The notes beneath the pieces were generated by a model. It ran no database searches and had not been told where the DNA came from. It saw nothing but the letters and a program-made list of their open reading frames with translations. A stretch of DNA of 64,000 bases from Caenorhabditis elegans (Eukaryota; Nematoda; Chromadorea; Rhabditida; Rhabditidae), in assembly GCF_000002985.6 (NCBI RefSeq), contig NC_003280.10, positions 5,266,501-5,330,500 on the forward strand, read 5' to 3'. This document shows positions 11,929-23,699 of this stretch, one piece after another. Both the position numbers and the translations under genes were made by a program. The first letter of the stretch is position 1. Each line of letters opens with the position of its first letter.

Positions 11929-14900
11929 CTAATGAGTCAACTCAAGAAGTACCCAGTTCTTACGAATAACTTTCTCATCTCTCAGTTGTTCGTGATCCTT
12001 GAAGTATTGTTCCTGAGCTTCAATGCACTGATCAGTGACATCTGTGAAGGACTTCAGTGTGTATCCCAATTCTTGAATGCGTTGCTTCATCTCAGCCTCA
12101 TTCACTTCATCAACTGGCTCCAACGTGATAAACTTGGCTCCGTCGCTCATAACATTTGGAAGTTGGCGAATGGTTTCATCATCAACAGTGCTCAAGAATT
12201 CAGTGGCAACGAAGACATCGAAAAGAGCATCCTTCTGTTGCCAATAGGTGACAGAGTCGGTCAGAGATTGATTCCATCCAAAACGAACTCTCTGATCCTT
12301 CAAGTTGTTTGATTTTGTGAGTGATGTGCGGTAGTATTCTGGAATGATTTCAGTGTTCCAGACATTGGCATTGAATGTTTCCGCAAGAGTGTGAGCATTG
12401 ATGTGGCAGTATGGGGAAACGGTACGTGGAGTGTAGAGGAAGAATGTCGAGTTGGATGGGAGAGATGTAAGAGCAGATGAGAACACCTGAAAGATTGATT
12501 TTTCTTGTTTGCCTTGGTTAAGAGTGGTGGTTTTTTATTCCCTATACGGAAGCCCTTCTTTCATTATGTTTTCTTAAATGTTAAATGAAAATCAAATGTA
12601 AGTAATATTTTTTCTAACAAACTTTTGATTTTCAAATGCTATCAAATTAAAATTTCACAGAATCATTAAATGTTGCAGACGTTTTTATAATTCGTATCAG
12701 ATTCTTTAAGATAAGGATTGCTTATCACCATTTTTCAAGCCCAGACTGCTACTATAAACTGTTGCATGTTTAATCTTAATTTCAATCACATGATCATTAT
12801 CTCACCTTATCCGTCCATACGTATTTCTCATCATCCAACTTTGCATCCCAAGCCTCTTGCTCATTTTGCCATGTGTTCTTGATCAACTCAACCAACTCGT
12901 TGAATGATGTTCCCTTAGCTCCATCCTCGGCTGGAACCTTCTCGGCGAGCCAGTGGACTTGACGCCAGTTGTTGGATCTCTTGATGTAAGTTGGAACGGA
13001 GCAAGACCATTGAACATTGAAGCGCCAGAGTTTGTTGTCGACGTCACGGTAGCGAATGGCACGGAGAAGCTGAAAACTCTAATGATTTTAATAATCATAA
13101 TTTTGATTTCCCACATTAATGTAGAGAGAAGAGAATCTGTAGTGAGTTGGGTTGGCATTTGCAGTGTCATGCATTGATTTTGCTTTTGATCTTCCTGTGC
13201 TTGGCTCGGAACAACTCTCACGGAGATGAACAATTCCATGTGATCTGAGCCATCTCATGCAGTTGAAAATGAACTCAACGGTTTCCTCATCGGAAAGGTA
13301 CATCATGAGCCAGTTAGTGAACACCAAGTCAACACTGTTTGACTCCATTTTAAGTCCAACAGCGTCTCCGACTTGATAGTTGATGTTCCCAAGATGAGCA
13401 TTACGTTCCTGGTTCTTCTTGATGAAGCTGTCGATGAAGTCGGTGGACAAGACCCAGCGAGCAGTTTCGGCAAGAACGGTGGTGAATCGCCTGAAAAACT
13501 TAAATTTTATGATATTTTACGGATAGCACGATATCTAAAACGTTTATATAAGCGGCCGGAAAAAGGGATAGTTTAGTCCTGTTAACTAACCCGATTCCAG
13601 CTCCAATATCAACGACGTCTTTGTTGTGCAAAAGTGGAAGACTGGCCAAGATATCAGCACGATCACTTGACTCCAATTCTTCCGCAGAATGGTTCAACAT
13701 CATCGAGTTGGTGTCTGGCTTGTCGGAATATTTATCCCAGAAGCTTTTGAAGTTAGCACGACGAACGTTCACCATGGCTCTGAAAATAATGATAAAATTG
13801 AGCAGCCTTGCCGGTTCCTTTTGAACAATGACAGTATGTTTGCACTTGTTTTTCTCCTGGTCACCAAAGCAAACAAGCTCGGCGACATAATGAGACTACG
13901 AGGAGACGATTTGGTATGGGAAAACAGAAACACGCACACCGTATAAGCAAAAAAAATGATAAATGGAATTGTGTTTTATCTTGTTAAAAAGGAGGGTGCA
14001 TAGAACTTTTCGCCCCCTTGTCGTCCCCTGCCGATCAGGCCATTCTGAGACTCCGCCTATTTTCGAGAAACAAAGACAACGATGGAATTCTCAAACAATA
14101 ATCGGAAATAGAACATGTGAACCAGATAATGAGTACTGAGAAGTTGATCAAATCTAAGTTTTTTTATACCGTAGGTTCCCTAATTTACTTACACCTCACA
14201 TTGCTCTACTTTGTCTGATTATGTCTCGGTTGTCCTAAGTTTGACCAAAAAATGTGCCACTGTCAAAACACAGAAAAATATTTTGCCGACGGTGCACGTC
14301 TGCTTGGGAAATTACGGTAATAATTTTAATCCACATTTGTAGATGTATTTTTTGTAAAGTACCTAAACCTGAACTTTTACTTTAAATTTTTTTGGTTATA
14401 TTCCCTTTGTGATTTGGGTTAAAATCTTGCAAAAAATTGGCTCAGTTGGCAACACATGTAGATACAAAAATGCTTTCCAACCTGTGACAACACAAAACAC
14501 TTTATTTCCTACCAAAATACAGAAAGTTGTCGGTAGGCAGCTAGGCAAGCCGCAAAATGTGCCTGCCTACCATAGAAGACCTAATTTTAAAAAAGCTAAG
14601 AATTCTTAATAACGCGACAAGATTTTTTAAATTTGAACTACATTTGTGTGTCTCCTAAATCTTTATAATATGATTTACAACTCAGCCCCTCTCAATCTTA
14701 AAATCAATAAATCAACTACATCACCATAAATGTTCAACCTGTCCTTTTCAGTCTTACACGTCATACATACCAACTGGTTTCTCGTTATTAGTTGATTGTT
14801 TGCCATATCATCTCAATCTGATCATTTTATTTTTTACCGCTCATCATAAAAGTTCATTATCAGTGTACTCTCACGAGGTAGCCTACCTACCGAGCCTTGG

Positions 14901-16009
14901 CACGTAGAACACAGCACAAAATGGTTTTGTGAACTTCCCGCACTTTTTATAGTTTTTCAAGTAATAGTTACACTATCATTATCATCCGAATGTTGGTTTG
15001 TTTTAGGTTATAACTTCTATCTTCTTAATTTTTCTGTGATGGAGAATATGTCGGGGACACGCTGATTTGCTAGACTAGATTGCGTGTCTTTCGGTAGATA
15101 CCGAGATAAAAACGGAAAAGAAAAGTTGGAGAGATACTTGCAAATCCATTTAACGATTGTGTATTGAGTTTGAAAATTAATGAAAATTGATGAAAATAGA
15201 GCAGAACATTGAGAAACTGGTACTTTGGAATTCAAGTGGTCAGACTCTGATGGTCATTCCTATCTTATCAGAACACGAGGAAGTGCTGGAAATTCTAGCT
15301 AACAGGTATGTGTAGTTGACATTCAACATTAGCTGAAACAAAACTGAGAAACTGAGTGAGACAAGGTCTTTCAATGTCTAACTAAAACTCTAAAATCATG
15401 TTTGTTCAGATGGAAATTAAACTATTGAGCTGGTTTCCTAAGGTTCCAATCTTTAACGTGCTTTCCACGATTTTTTAGATTTTTTTTTGACAAGAATCTA
15501 ATTAGTTATTGAAAGTAAAATTGTAATGAAAGTAAATTCGTAATGAAACGTCTTTAATTTCTCCAAAAAAAATTATAGCGGTTCAAATTTTCAAAACAGT
15601 AAGGATATTTTCGATTAAAATTTCAAAAAATGCTATGTGCACCCATCGACCGAAAATGTACCGAAATCGGCAAAACAAATTGAAAAAAGATCTAAATAAG
15701 TAATCACGAGTGATAATTATAAAAAGGTAGCATACTGATTTTAAGTTTAAAACTTACTTTTGTAAAATATACGCAGTACAAAATATCAGAAAAACTGTTT
15801 TATCGTAAGGAGAGTATCTATCCATAAAACAGAAATTCTCATCCATACCCCGTGCCAACTACCGTATCACGTGTTCAAGTTCCCACGTGGACGGAAGACA
15901 ATTGACTAAGTGGGTGGCAAACTATTATCATATGATCAAGGAATAAAAATTGAAAATGAATTTCTTACACAGTTTGATCCTCAACTGATGATTGTTGGTC
16001 GGTCGACAT
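11929..16009 (-). CDS. pmt-1: phosphoethanolamine N-methyltransferase 1
   Basis: S-adenosylmethionine-dependent enzyme that makes the first methylation of phosphoethanolamine, the entry step to phosphocholine and phosphatidylcholine in nematodes. Five exons on the minus strand join in phase: 15969-16009, 13591-13779, 13115-13490, 12806-13069 and 11929-12486. They give 475 residues, the known length of PMT-1. The N-terminal half carries SAM motif I, VVDIGAGIGRF, split by the second intron, followed by LSTDFIDS and the acidic and aromatic motifs of the active methyltransferase. The C-terminal half is the second, degenerate methyltransferase-like domain of this protein. A trans-splice-type acceptor (TTTCAG) lies eight bases before the ATG, supporting this start. 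The first intron is about 2.2 kb; the third intron uses a GTGGGA donor. Upstream GATA-type motifs fit intestinal expression (inference). Identification rests on recognising the protein over its whole length. Confidence 0.96.
14532..14571. repeat. small CCTGCCTA-type hairpin in pmt-1 intron 1
   Basis: GGTAGGCAG at 14532-14540 is exactly complementary to CTGCCTACC at 14563-14571, leaving a 22-base loop. It is the cleanest member of a scattered set of TAGGCAGG/CCTGCCTA pairs in the window (24.3, 40.5, 41.7, 42.2, 43.0 and 44.7 kb). It is probably a tiny relic of an inverted-repeat element. Confidence 0.7.
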
Positions 16010-16402
16010 GTTGACACCTGAAACTGAATGACGTGGGGGATATGGAGGTGGTGGAGATAAAGGACACATTTTAAAAACATACGTCAGCATCAGCAGAAAA
16101 AAGATTTGACGGTAAATCTCGGATACAATGAAAATTAAAGCTTTACTTTAAAAATTAAATTAAATTAAACTACATGAAACATGTACCAATTATCTTACAG
16201 GGTATAAATATCAAGTCTTTCTTAAGTAAGCTTCAATTAAGTAAGCTTTATACTGAGACGCGAAGATCGGAAAATGAAGGATTTTATATTAACATGTATA
16301 TTTTATCTACCTAAAAATCATGCCAAATGAAAAAATTCAATTCCTGCTGCATTATATCATCTTCTCTTGAAAAAAGACACGACACGTTCAATGAACACTC
16401 GT

Positions 16403-16858
16403 CTTATCTGATTTTGAACTTTCAAATAAAAAGACTAATCATACCAAAAACCAACAGAACACACTATTTCAGAAATTACAAAAAAAACTAAAAGAAAAAG
16501 GGCTGACTTCAAGAAAGGCAGACAGAAAAAAAAATGAGACGAGAGAAGGTAGTTGTTACACGGTTTTATCTGATCATTGTCATGTTTGATGATAGAAGGG
16601 ATAGATAGACAATACAATCATCATGTTCAAATTTGCAGAAACAAGACGAGAATCTCTTTGTAAAGTATCACTAGTATATATATACTTTTACGAAAACTGT
16701 TAAGACCTTGGTTTTTTTGTGTCGCGGAATTTCTAAAAATTTGTGGTGAGAGAAAAGGAAATGGATAGTTCAAATCTGTCAACTGATTTCTAGCAATTGG
16801 AGAAACAGAAAAAGAAGGAAATGATCAAACAATCAAAAATTGTAAAAAAAGGTTATCA
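16403..16858 (-). promoter_or_regulatory. GATA-type motifs upstream of pmt-1
   Basis: Read on the minus strand, AGATAA lies at 16404-16409 and 16566-16571, and TGATAA at 16853-16858, all within 0.9 kb upstream of the pmt-1 start. The intestinal factor ELT-2 binds TGATAA/AGATAA-type sites (established). Such hexamers are frequent in AT-rich DNA, so this is only suggestive of intestinal control. Confidence 0.3.
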
Positions 16859-17089
16859 ATTCCAGATGATTATTGACGCAAGAAAGTATTTTGTCAATTA
16901 AAACATCCCATAAAACTGTTTTCCGTACTGATTGTTGAACATTCTCGCAAAAAAGCAAACATCAATAAGTTAACTTGTGAAAGAATGTTAAAAAGTTTAA
17001 AACAATTAATTTCAATCTCAAAGAAGCGTTACGGGGACGCCTCCTGTACACCTTCACTCGCCTTCCCGAGCGCTTCTGGCATCCTCGAA

Positions 17090-18570
17090 TGCAAGTGGTC
17101 TAAAAATTCTCCTGAACTCGCTAAATTGCGTAACTTCAAACTATCCTGAAAAATAGACGTCTAGACAACAAATGTTCTACTGACAAAATAATCAGAAATA
17201 TTTATTCATTGCTTTGCATCACTTTTCAATGCAAAATACCAGTTATTTGTTGAGTTACACAGAGTTAAAGACATTTTACCGAAATCCACTAAAAATTTTG
17301 AGAACTTCTCTGTTGTGACGGTTATAATCCAACAACCAGTGATTTTCTGAAGAAAGTAATTGTTGAATAATAACTGGAAAATATATTTCTAAATTTTAAT
17401 AGTTTTAAGATTTTTGATATTTTTATGATTTGCCAAGTTACAGACCGTTTTCTGAAAGAATCCAATTTTGTCCATAAAACTCTTCATATCCAACGTATCG
17501 ACTTGAAATTTTGAAAAATCATCATTTTTTTTGAGGTCACTACAATGTCCTGAAAAATCTTTCGAAAGATCCTGTCCATCTCCAAAATCGCCATCCGCTC
17601 CGAAAAATGAAATCGGACTTTTGGTCTTCGAAAAATGACCAAAAAATGAAATTGGGATATTGGGGTCGAAAAATATATTTTTAGAAAGCTGAGAACACGT
17701 TATTTACGAATTTCATAATCATCTTTGATGATATCTCGCTTTAAATGACCTAATAATTAAAACAAAAAGCTCATTTTGATTCTCACGTGAAAATTGTTCT
17801 TCCCCAAAAACAAACTGATCAATTTTCCTGTTGTTTTTAAGAGAACAATTTTCACGTGAGAATCAAAATGGGCTTTTTGCTTTAATTTTTAGGTCGTTTC
17901 AAACGATATTTCATCGAAAATGATCATGAAATTCGTAAATAACGTGTTCTCAGCTTTCTAAAAATATATTTTTCGACACCAATATCCCAATTTCATTTTT
18001 TGGTCATTTTCCGAAAGGCAAACACCCGATTTCATTTTTCGGAGCGGAGGACGATTTTGGAGATTAACAGGATTTTTGAAATTTTTTTGATGGAATCTGA
18101 TAGAGCACCAAAAAGTGCGATGTTTCGTTCAAATTTCAAGTTGTTACGATGGATATGAAGAGTTTTATGGACAAAATTGGATTTTTTCAGAAAACGGCCT
18201 GTAACTTGGCAAAAGACAAAGTTATCAAAAAACTTGAAACGGATAAAATGTAGCTAAATATTTTTTAGTTACTATTCAACAGTTTTTTTTTTCAAAAAAT
18301 CAATGATTGTTGGATGATGACTGGTACAACCGAGAAGTCTTCAAAATTTTTGGTGGATTTTGGTAAAATGGGTTTGACTCTGTCTAACTCAACAAATAAT
18401 TGGTATTTTGCAATGAAAAGCAATACAAAAGAAAGACAAAATATTTCTGATCATTTTTTCAGTTAAGCATTTCTTGTCTAAACGTGTATTTTCGAAGATA
18501 CGCAAGATTGAAGATGTGCAGTTTGGCGAGTTTAGGAAGTAATGTGGACCACCGCGCCTTGGCTGGCATC
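17090..18570. repeat. long palindromic element, copy A
   Basis: About 1.48 kb organised as two inverted arms of roughly 0.7 kb around a short loop near 17820. The outer ends match each other (GAACTCGCTAAATTGCG on the left, its diverged complement near 18530 on the right). So do the inner arms (GATTCTCACGTGAAAATTG and its complement flank the loop). No open frame with transposase features was seen, so it is non-autonomous. Its loop is in the opposite orientation to those of copies B and C. It lies between the pmt-1 promoter and the receptor-like gene. Confidence 0.88.
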
Positions 18571-18841
18571 TTCTTTAAAATTTTCTTTCCGAACTTCAAC
18601 GAATGTTGGGTCTCAAAATCTCAAAACTTGAAATTCGTCATTCCAATTTTGTTTTCAATAAAATATTACATTACCATCAACAAATTCAAAGTTGAAATGC
18701 CAACCTTCAAAGGTTACAAATATTACTTCAACTCTGAATACTGTAATAATAAACCACCCGACAGATCCGCTTATATAGCGGATACTGTTCATCGTCTAGC
18801 CCACTCATTTTTTTTGTTTTCATTGTTCAGTTTCAAAAATA

Positions 18842-21800
18842 ATGTTAACTTCCGTTTCTAAAATATCCATTATCTCAACAGAATCTTTAAAAAATGTTTC
18901 ATCAAAAATTAGCTTATCAAAAGGAGATTATGAAAACACTCCTTTCATTCATGTGGAACAGGTAGTTTCAACATTTAATATTAAAATCGTTTTTAAAACC
19001 CTTCTATCAAATAGTTTTTCAGGCGATCTGGTTTCTTCGTTTGGATTTTGTCAACTCAGACGGTTGGGCAAGAAAAATTAACAATGCGATCACTGGAATT
19101 TTTCTGATTTCCAGTAAGTTATCAATTTTATTGTCAGATCTCAAGAGTTTTCCAGGTATGTACTATCTCGGATTTATGGCAAAAACAATGTTTTACAAGT
19201 CGTCGTTTTATGTTCTAGATATGTCTCTTCAACTTCTCAGTATGATTTGGCATTTTGAATCGATTCTTTCAATGGTTTGTATGTTGTATTGGAAATGACA
19301 ACGTTGATTGTCCCCTTTTACGAAAGAAAAATGCATGCCTACCTCCCTTGAGGGCGACCTACGCCTGTCTTTTGCTTATGCATGTCTTGGCGGGCAGGCA
19401 AGTAGACAGGCTCGGGCGCCTGCAGAAAATCCTAAGATTAAGGTGCAAAATTGTGATCCACCTACACAATCACAATCTCATAAAACGATCTTTATTCGAG
19501 GCGATCTGTCAATCTATTTCGGTTTTTGTTTACAATTTTTAGCTAGAAGATTTTCATTTCATAAGACCTTTTTCTCAGATATTTCTGGTTTACTGGCAAT
19601 ACAGCGGGCAGTTGGAGTCGTTAAAAGCTAAATTGGAAATTTGCCAAAACTTCCAGGGACTCAGAAGTAAAACTCGAAAGTTTTATGGTGAGCTCCTCAA
19701 AAAATAGAACTGATTTTTGAAATAATTTCAGACGGTGCTCGATGGTTCATTATTCTTTATGTTATCACAACTTTATTCAATGTGGTTTATTCTGGAAAGT
19801 ACTATTTCGAGAAATCACATTCGGTTTGGGCACTTCAGATTTCAGAGGTACTTCGAAACACTTCAGAACATCCGTCACACTTCAGCTATTTTCAGATGTT
19901 CTACTACAAAGAGCTTCGGTTTATAATGTCAATTATAAGTTCGTATATGTATTCTGTATGGCTAACTACTACATATGTATTTGTAACTTATGCTAATGCT
20001 GCGTACTTTGAAATATCATTTTTCAATAAGGAAATCAGAAATCTTGCTGGAACCCGAGCATACATTAAAGGAGAATTGATTAAGAAGGTCGAAACATTTC
20101 GATTGTTGAGTGAAGCCATCACCGAGTTGGATAGTGTGTTCCGGGTGGGAGACATGAAAAAAAATCCCCGAATCCCAGGAAAAAATGTATTATTTTTCAG
20201 CTCTATACATTTGCCATGCTTGCTACAGTAATCCCCATCCTCATATTCACTCTAATGATGCTTAACCAACATCTCTCCTCTTTCACTGACTTTCTAATTT
20301 GCATGCCGTTCATTTTATTCTGCACTTGTGCATTCTGCTCGGTAACCATTGCACCGGCTCGTGTTCACGAAGAATGTCAAAATCTGAAACATTCTTTGTG
20401 TAGAAATTCAAATATCTGGCAGCCGTATGATGTTGAAGTCTATCAATTGGCAACAACATTGGCCAGTCATTGCGAGCAGGATGGATTGGGAATTTCCATT
20501 TGGGGATTTGCAACACTTTCGAGACCATTGATTTTGGGAGTAGGTTCTGAATTTTTAAAAACTAATATTTTTGTGTTTTTGAATTAAAAAAAAAGATAAC
20601 TCCCAGTAGAAAGTTTTGAAAACATTTCTTGCCTTTACCCGTTACTCATTTCAATGCCTTGTGAAAATCGCAGAATTGTGTATTTTCAAACTGGCGTATC
20701 TGAAAAATACATGTTCAGACAACAAATGCTCAACTGACAAAATAATCAGAAATATTTTTTCTTTCTTTTGAATTGCTATCCATTGCGAAATACAAATTCT
20801 TAGTTGAGTTGCATACAGTTAAATGAATTTTATCAAAATCCACCGAATTTTTTGAAAACTGTTCTGTTCTACCAGTCATAACTCCACATTCATTGAATTT
20901 CAGAAAAAAAGGTTTATAGAATAATAAATATAAAATATTTTGCTACATTTTATAAATTTTAAGTTTTTTGATATTTTCATGTTCAGCCAAGTTACAGACC
21001 GTTTTCTGAAAAAATCCAATTTCACTCATAAAACTCTTCATATCCAACGTATCGACTTGAAATTTTGAAAATGATCATTTTTTTGAGGTCACTACAATGT
21101 CCTGAAAAATCTTTCAAAAAATCCTGTTCATATCCAAAATCGTTCTCCGCTCCGTAAAATGAAATCGGACTTTTGGTTTTCGAAAAATGACCAAAAAAAA
21201 TGAAATTGGGATATTGGGGTCGAAAAATATATTTTTAGAAAGCTGAGAACACGTTATTTACGAATTTCATATTCATTTTTGATGATAACTCGTTTCAAAC
21301 GACCTAAAAAATAAAGCAAAAAGCTCATTTTTATTCTCACGTGAAAATTGTTCTCTTAAAAACAACAGGAAAATCGGTCAGTTTGTTTTTGGGCAAAACA
21401 ATTTTTACATGAGAATCAAAATGAGCTTTTTGCTTTATTTTTTAGGTCGTTTGAAACGAGTTATCATCAAAAATGAATATGAAATTCGTAAATAACGTGT
21501 TCTCAGTTTTCTAAAAATATATTTTTCGACCCCAATATCCCAATTTAATTTTTTTGGACATTTTTCGAAAACCAAAAGTCCGAGTTCATTTTTCGGAGCG
21601 GAGGACGATTTTGGAGATTAACAGGATTTTTCAAAAGATTTTTCAGGACATTGTAGAGACCTCAAAAAAATGATCATTTTTCAAAATTTCAAGTCGATAC
21701 GTTGGATATGAAGAGTTTTATGAGTGAAGTTTAATTTTTTCGGAAACCGTTTTATAACTGGGCTGAACATGGAAATATCAAAAAACTTCAAACTGATAAA

Positions 21801-22337
21801 ATGTGCCAAAATATATTCCGGTTATAACTCTACAATTTTTTTCTTTTGAATCTTAATGGTTCTTGGATTATTAGGTTCTTGGATTACTGGTACAAGAGAA
21901 CAGTTCTCTAAATTTTTGGTGAATTTTGCTAAATTAGATTTGACTCTGTGTAACTCAAGAAATAGTTGTTATTTTGCAATGAAGAATAATGCAAAATGAA
22001 GAAAAAATATTTCTTATCATTTTCCTTTCAGAACATTAGTTGTCTAGACGTATATTTTTCAAGATACGCCAGTTTGAAGAGGCAATTTAGCGGGTTTTGG
22101 AAGTTATTTTGAATGAGGTGGCAATAGGCACAGGTAGTTAAGGATTTAGGGGTAAATGAGTATATCCAAAGTCTTCTGCAAATAATTTTTAAGATTTCTT
22201 CAATTCATAAGTGATTTACCATCGCTCAAGTAGTGATTTGATCAACTTTTCAGACACTATCTGCCACTGCAATGATGATGTCTCTGCTGACCGATTTGAA
22301 GCCCGAACGAATTGTTGAAGTTGAAGTGGAAGCATAG
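18842..22337 (+). CDS. multi-pass membrane protein, chemoreceptor-like
   Basis: Seven exons join in phase: 18842-18961, 19023-19113, 19156-19274, 19579-19687, 19732-20144, 20201-20539 and 22254-22337, giving 424 residues. A probable trans-splice acceptor ends at 18830, eleven bases before the ATG. After a polar N-terminus of about 45 residues there are some seven hydrophobic segments, including IFLISSMYYLGFMAKTMF, WFIILYVITTLFNVVY, LYTFAMLATVIPILIFTLMM and FLICMPFILFCTCAFCSV. Length, spacing and a short tail after the last segment (WGFATLSRPLILG then TLSATAMMMSLL) resemble nematode gustatory-receptor-like and SRR-type proteins. That family assignment is inference from architecture, not motif proof. 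The last intron is 1.7 kb and holds palindromic copy B. Intron 5 is 56 bases with a GTGGGA donor. An AATAAA lies at 22414-22419. Confidence 0.8.
20660..22120. repeat. long palindromic element, copy B (intronic)
   Basis: About 1.46 kb of inverted arms around a loop near 21380, lying wholly inside the last intron of the receptor-like gene. The arms are nearly symmetrical: the block CTACAATGTCCTGAAAAATC occurs on the left and its complement on the right, unlike copies A and C. Transcribed with the host intron it would fold into a very long double-stranded RNA. The outer left end is less complete than in copies A and C. Confidence 0.88.
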
Positions 22338-22413
22338 AAAGCATGTTATTAATTTATATGTTTTCTTATATTTAAGTGTTACTTACCTTCATAAACGTAT
22401 TACTTTTCCGCAA

Positions 22414-22419
22414 AATAAA
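22414..22419 (+). terminator. candidate poly(A) signal of the receptor-like gene
   Basis: AATAAA 77 bases after the stop codon of the receptor-like gene, followed by AT-rich DNA and then about 0.5 kb of apparent promoter sequence of the next gene. Confidence 0.5.
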
Positions 22420-22942
22420 CCCAGATTTCTGCATGTAAATATTAATGAAGTTCAATTCTTAATGTGAACTTTCAAAAATGCTCACTGATCTTTCAACGTT
22501 TATCATTCATCTTCTGTAGTTATTTCTCAACTCAATCATTCGTTTTTATAATTCCCATGTCAATATTCTTCAAGAAAGAAACATTTGTTCCGACAAAAAA
22601 TCTGCTCCAAAAAAATTCAAATCTATAGAAGTTTTTTGCGTCCTGCTAAGGAGTGAATTGGGAATTGCGCAAAAATGATAAAACGAATTGAATTCCCAGG
22701 CGAATGACGTCTCCTTCCGCTCTTCGTCGTCCACTTTGTGAATCCCATTTTCTTCTATTTTTGTGTATCGAACGTGTCCCTGCCCACTTTTTCAGATTTA
22801 TTAGATTACCAACTCATTTTCAGCTCATCCAGAAAGTGAATCACTTTTTTCTATTATCTTGGTGCAAATGTTTCTAGCTCATTCTCTCTAAACGCGTTCT
22901 CGGGTTACGGTATCTAGATCTTATCATTGTAAATATTTCAGC

Positions 22943-23681
22943 ATGTTCAACTTTTCACACCTTATCATCTTTGCGGTTCTGTTGTTTGACAAAGTCAATA
23001 CACTCGGCGGAAAACCATTCCACGTGGCACGGCGTGACATGACAGGGAAGAACTATGCAGTGCTGGCTTTATGTGATGATTCTGCAAAAGGACATCACAT
23101 CAATGTTACATTGAATTTGAGAAATGATGCAGGTGATACTCTGGAAACTATTCATTTCCGGAACTCCAAGGAAGCAATTGAGGTATTTTTTAATGTTTGT
23201 TCAACAATGTTTTTCCACTGTGTAGTAACAGAGATCTAAAGATCTTAGACTCCTGAACATTTCTATTTTGAAGATCGAAGATCACGCGGCCAACAATATC
23301 ACTGAAGTGGTTTTAACTGCTGACGTCGCCCCCGTTCCTTACAACATTCAAAAGGTGTCTGTAAGGATCCGTGATAAGTAAGTTCATCTTGGATATGAAG
23401 CCATTAAGCTATTTCAATACAGTCTCTTCAAACTTCATGTCAATCAGGAATGTGATGATGAAGACGATTTTATTACTTCAACCACTCAGCAAACTTTCTG
23501 GAGCAGACGTATCGATTGTGAAAGGTGCTTTTGAATAACACTTTTAAAACTAATAGTAGGGAAACCATAATTTTTCAGAAAAGATGTCTACTGTGATGAT
23601 CGACACGACGAGTTCATGGGATGCGAGTCTGTATTTGTGTACCATTTGTCATGGAAACGAGGAGCAACTGGAAGAATTTGA
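22943..23681 (+). CDS. small secreted protein of unknown family
   Basis: Four exons join in phase: 22943-23182, 23274-23377, 23423-23524 and 23579-23681, giving 182 residues. A trans-splice-type acceptor (ATATTTCAG) ends one base before the ATG. The first 20 or so residues (MFNFSHLIIFAVLLFDKVNT) form a signal peptide and no later membrane segment is seen, so the product is probably secreted. The mature part has five cysteines in short acidic contexts (LCDD, QECDDED, DCER, YCDD, GCES), possible N-glycosylation sites (NVT, NIT), and ends RGATGRI. The beta-rich pattern (HINVTLNLRN, TEVVLTADVA, VSVRIRDN) suggests a small disulphide-bonded domain. I do not recognise the family; I looked for a transthyretin-like signature and did not find one. 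A likely AATAAA lies at 23794-23799. Confidence 0.78.
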
Positions 23682-23699
23682 GAAATTTGATCTAACATG

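Noticed and set aside
11887-12312. Plus-strand frame of 141 codons
   Set aside because: Shadow of pmt-1 exon 5 on the opposite strand; the start is near the pmt-1 stop and no splice or family evidence supports it.
12883-13239. Minus-strand frame of 118 codons in the pmt-1 region
   Set aside because: It is an alternative frame running across the intron between pmt-1 exons 3 and 4; the pmt-1 frame explains this DNA.
18484-18861. 125-codon plus-strand frame upstream of the receptor-like gene
   Set aside because: It begins inside the end of palindrome A and runs through the promoter and trans-splice acceptor; the ATG at 18842 explains the gene.
22943-23681. Transthyretin-like family assignment
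   Set aside because: Size and secretion fit, but the conserved cysteine and glycine pattern of that family was not found.
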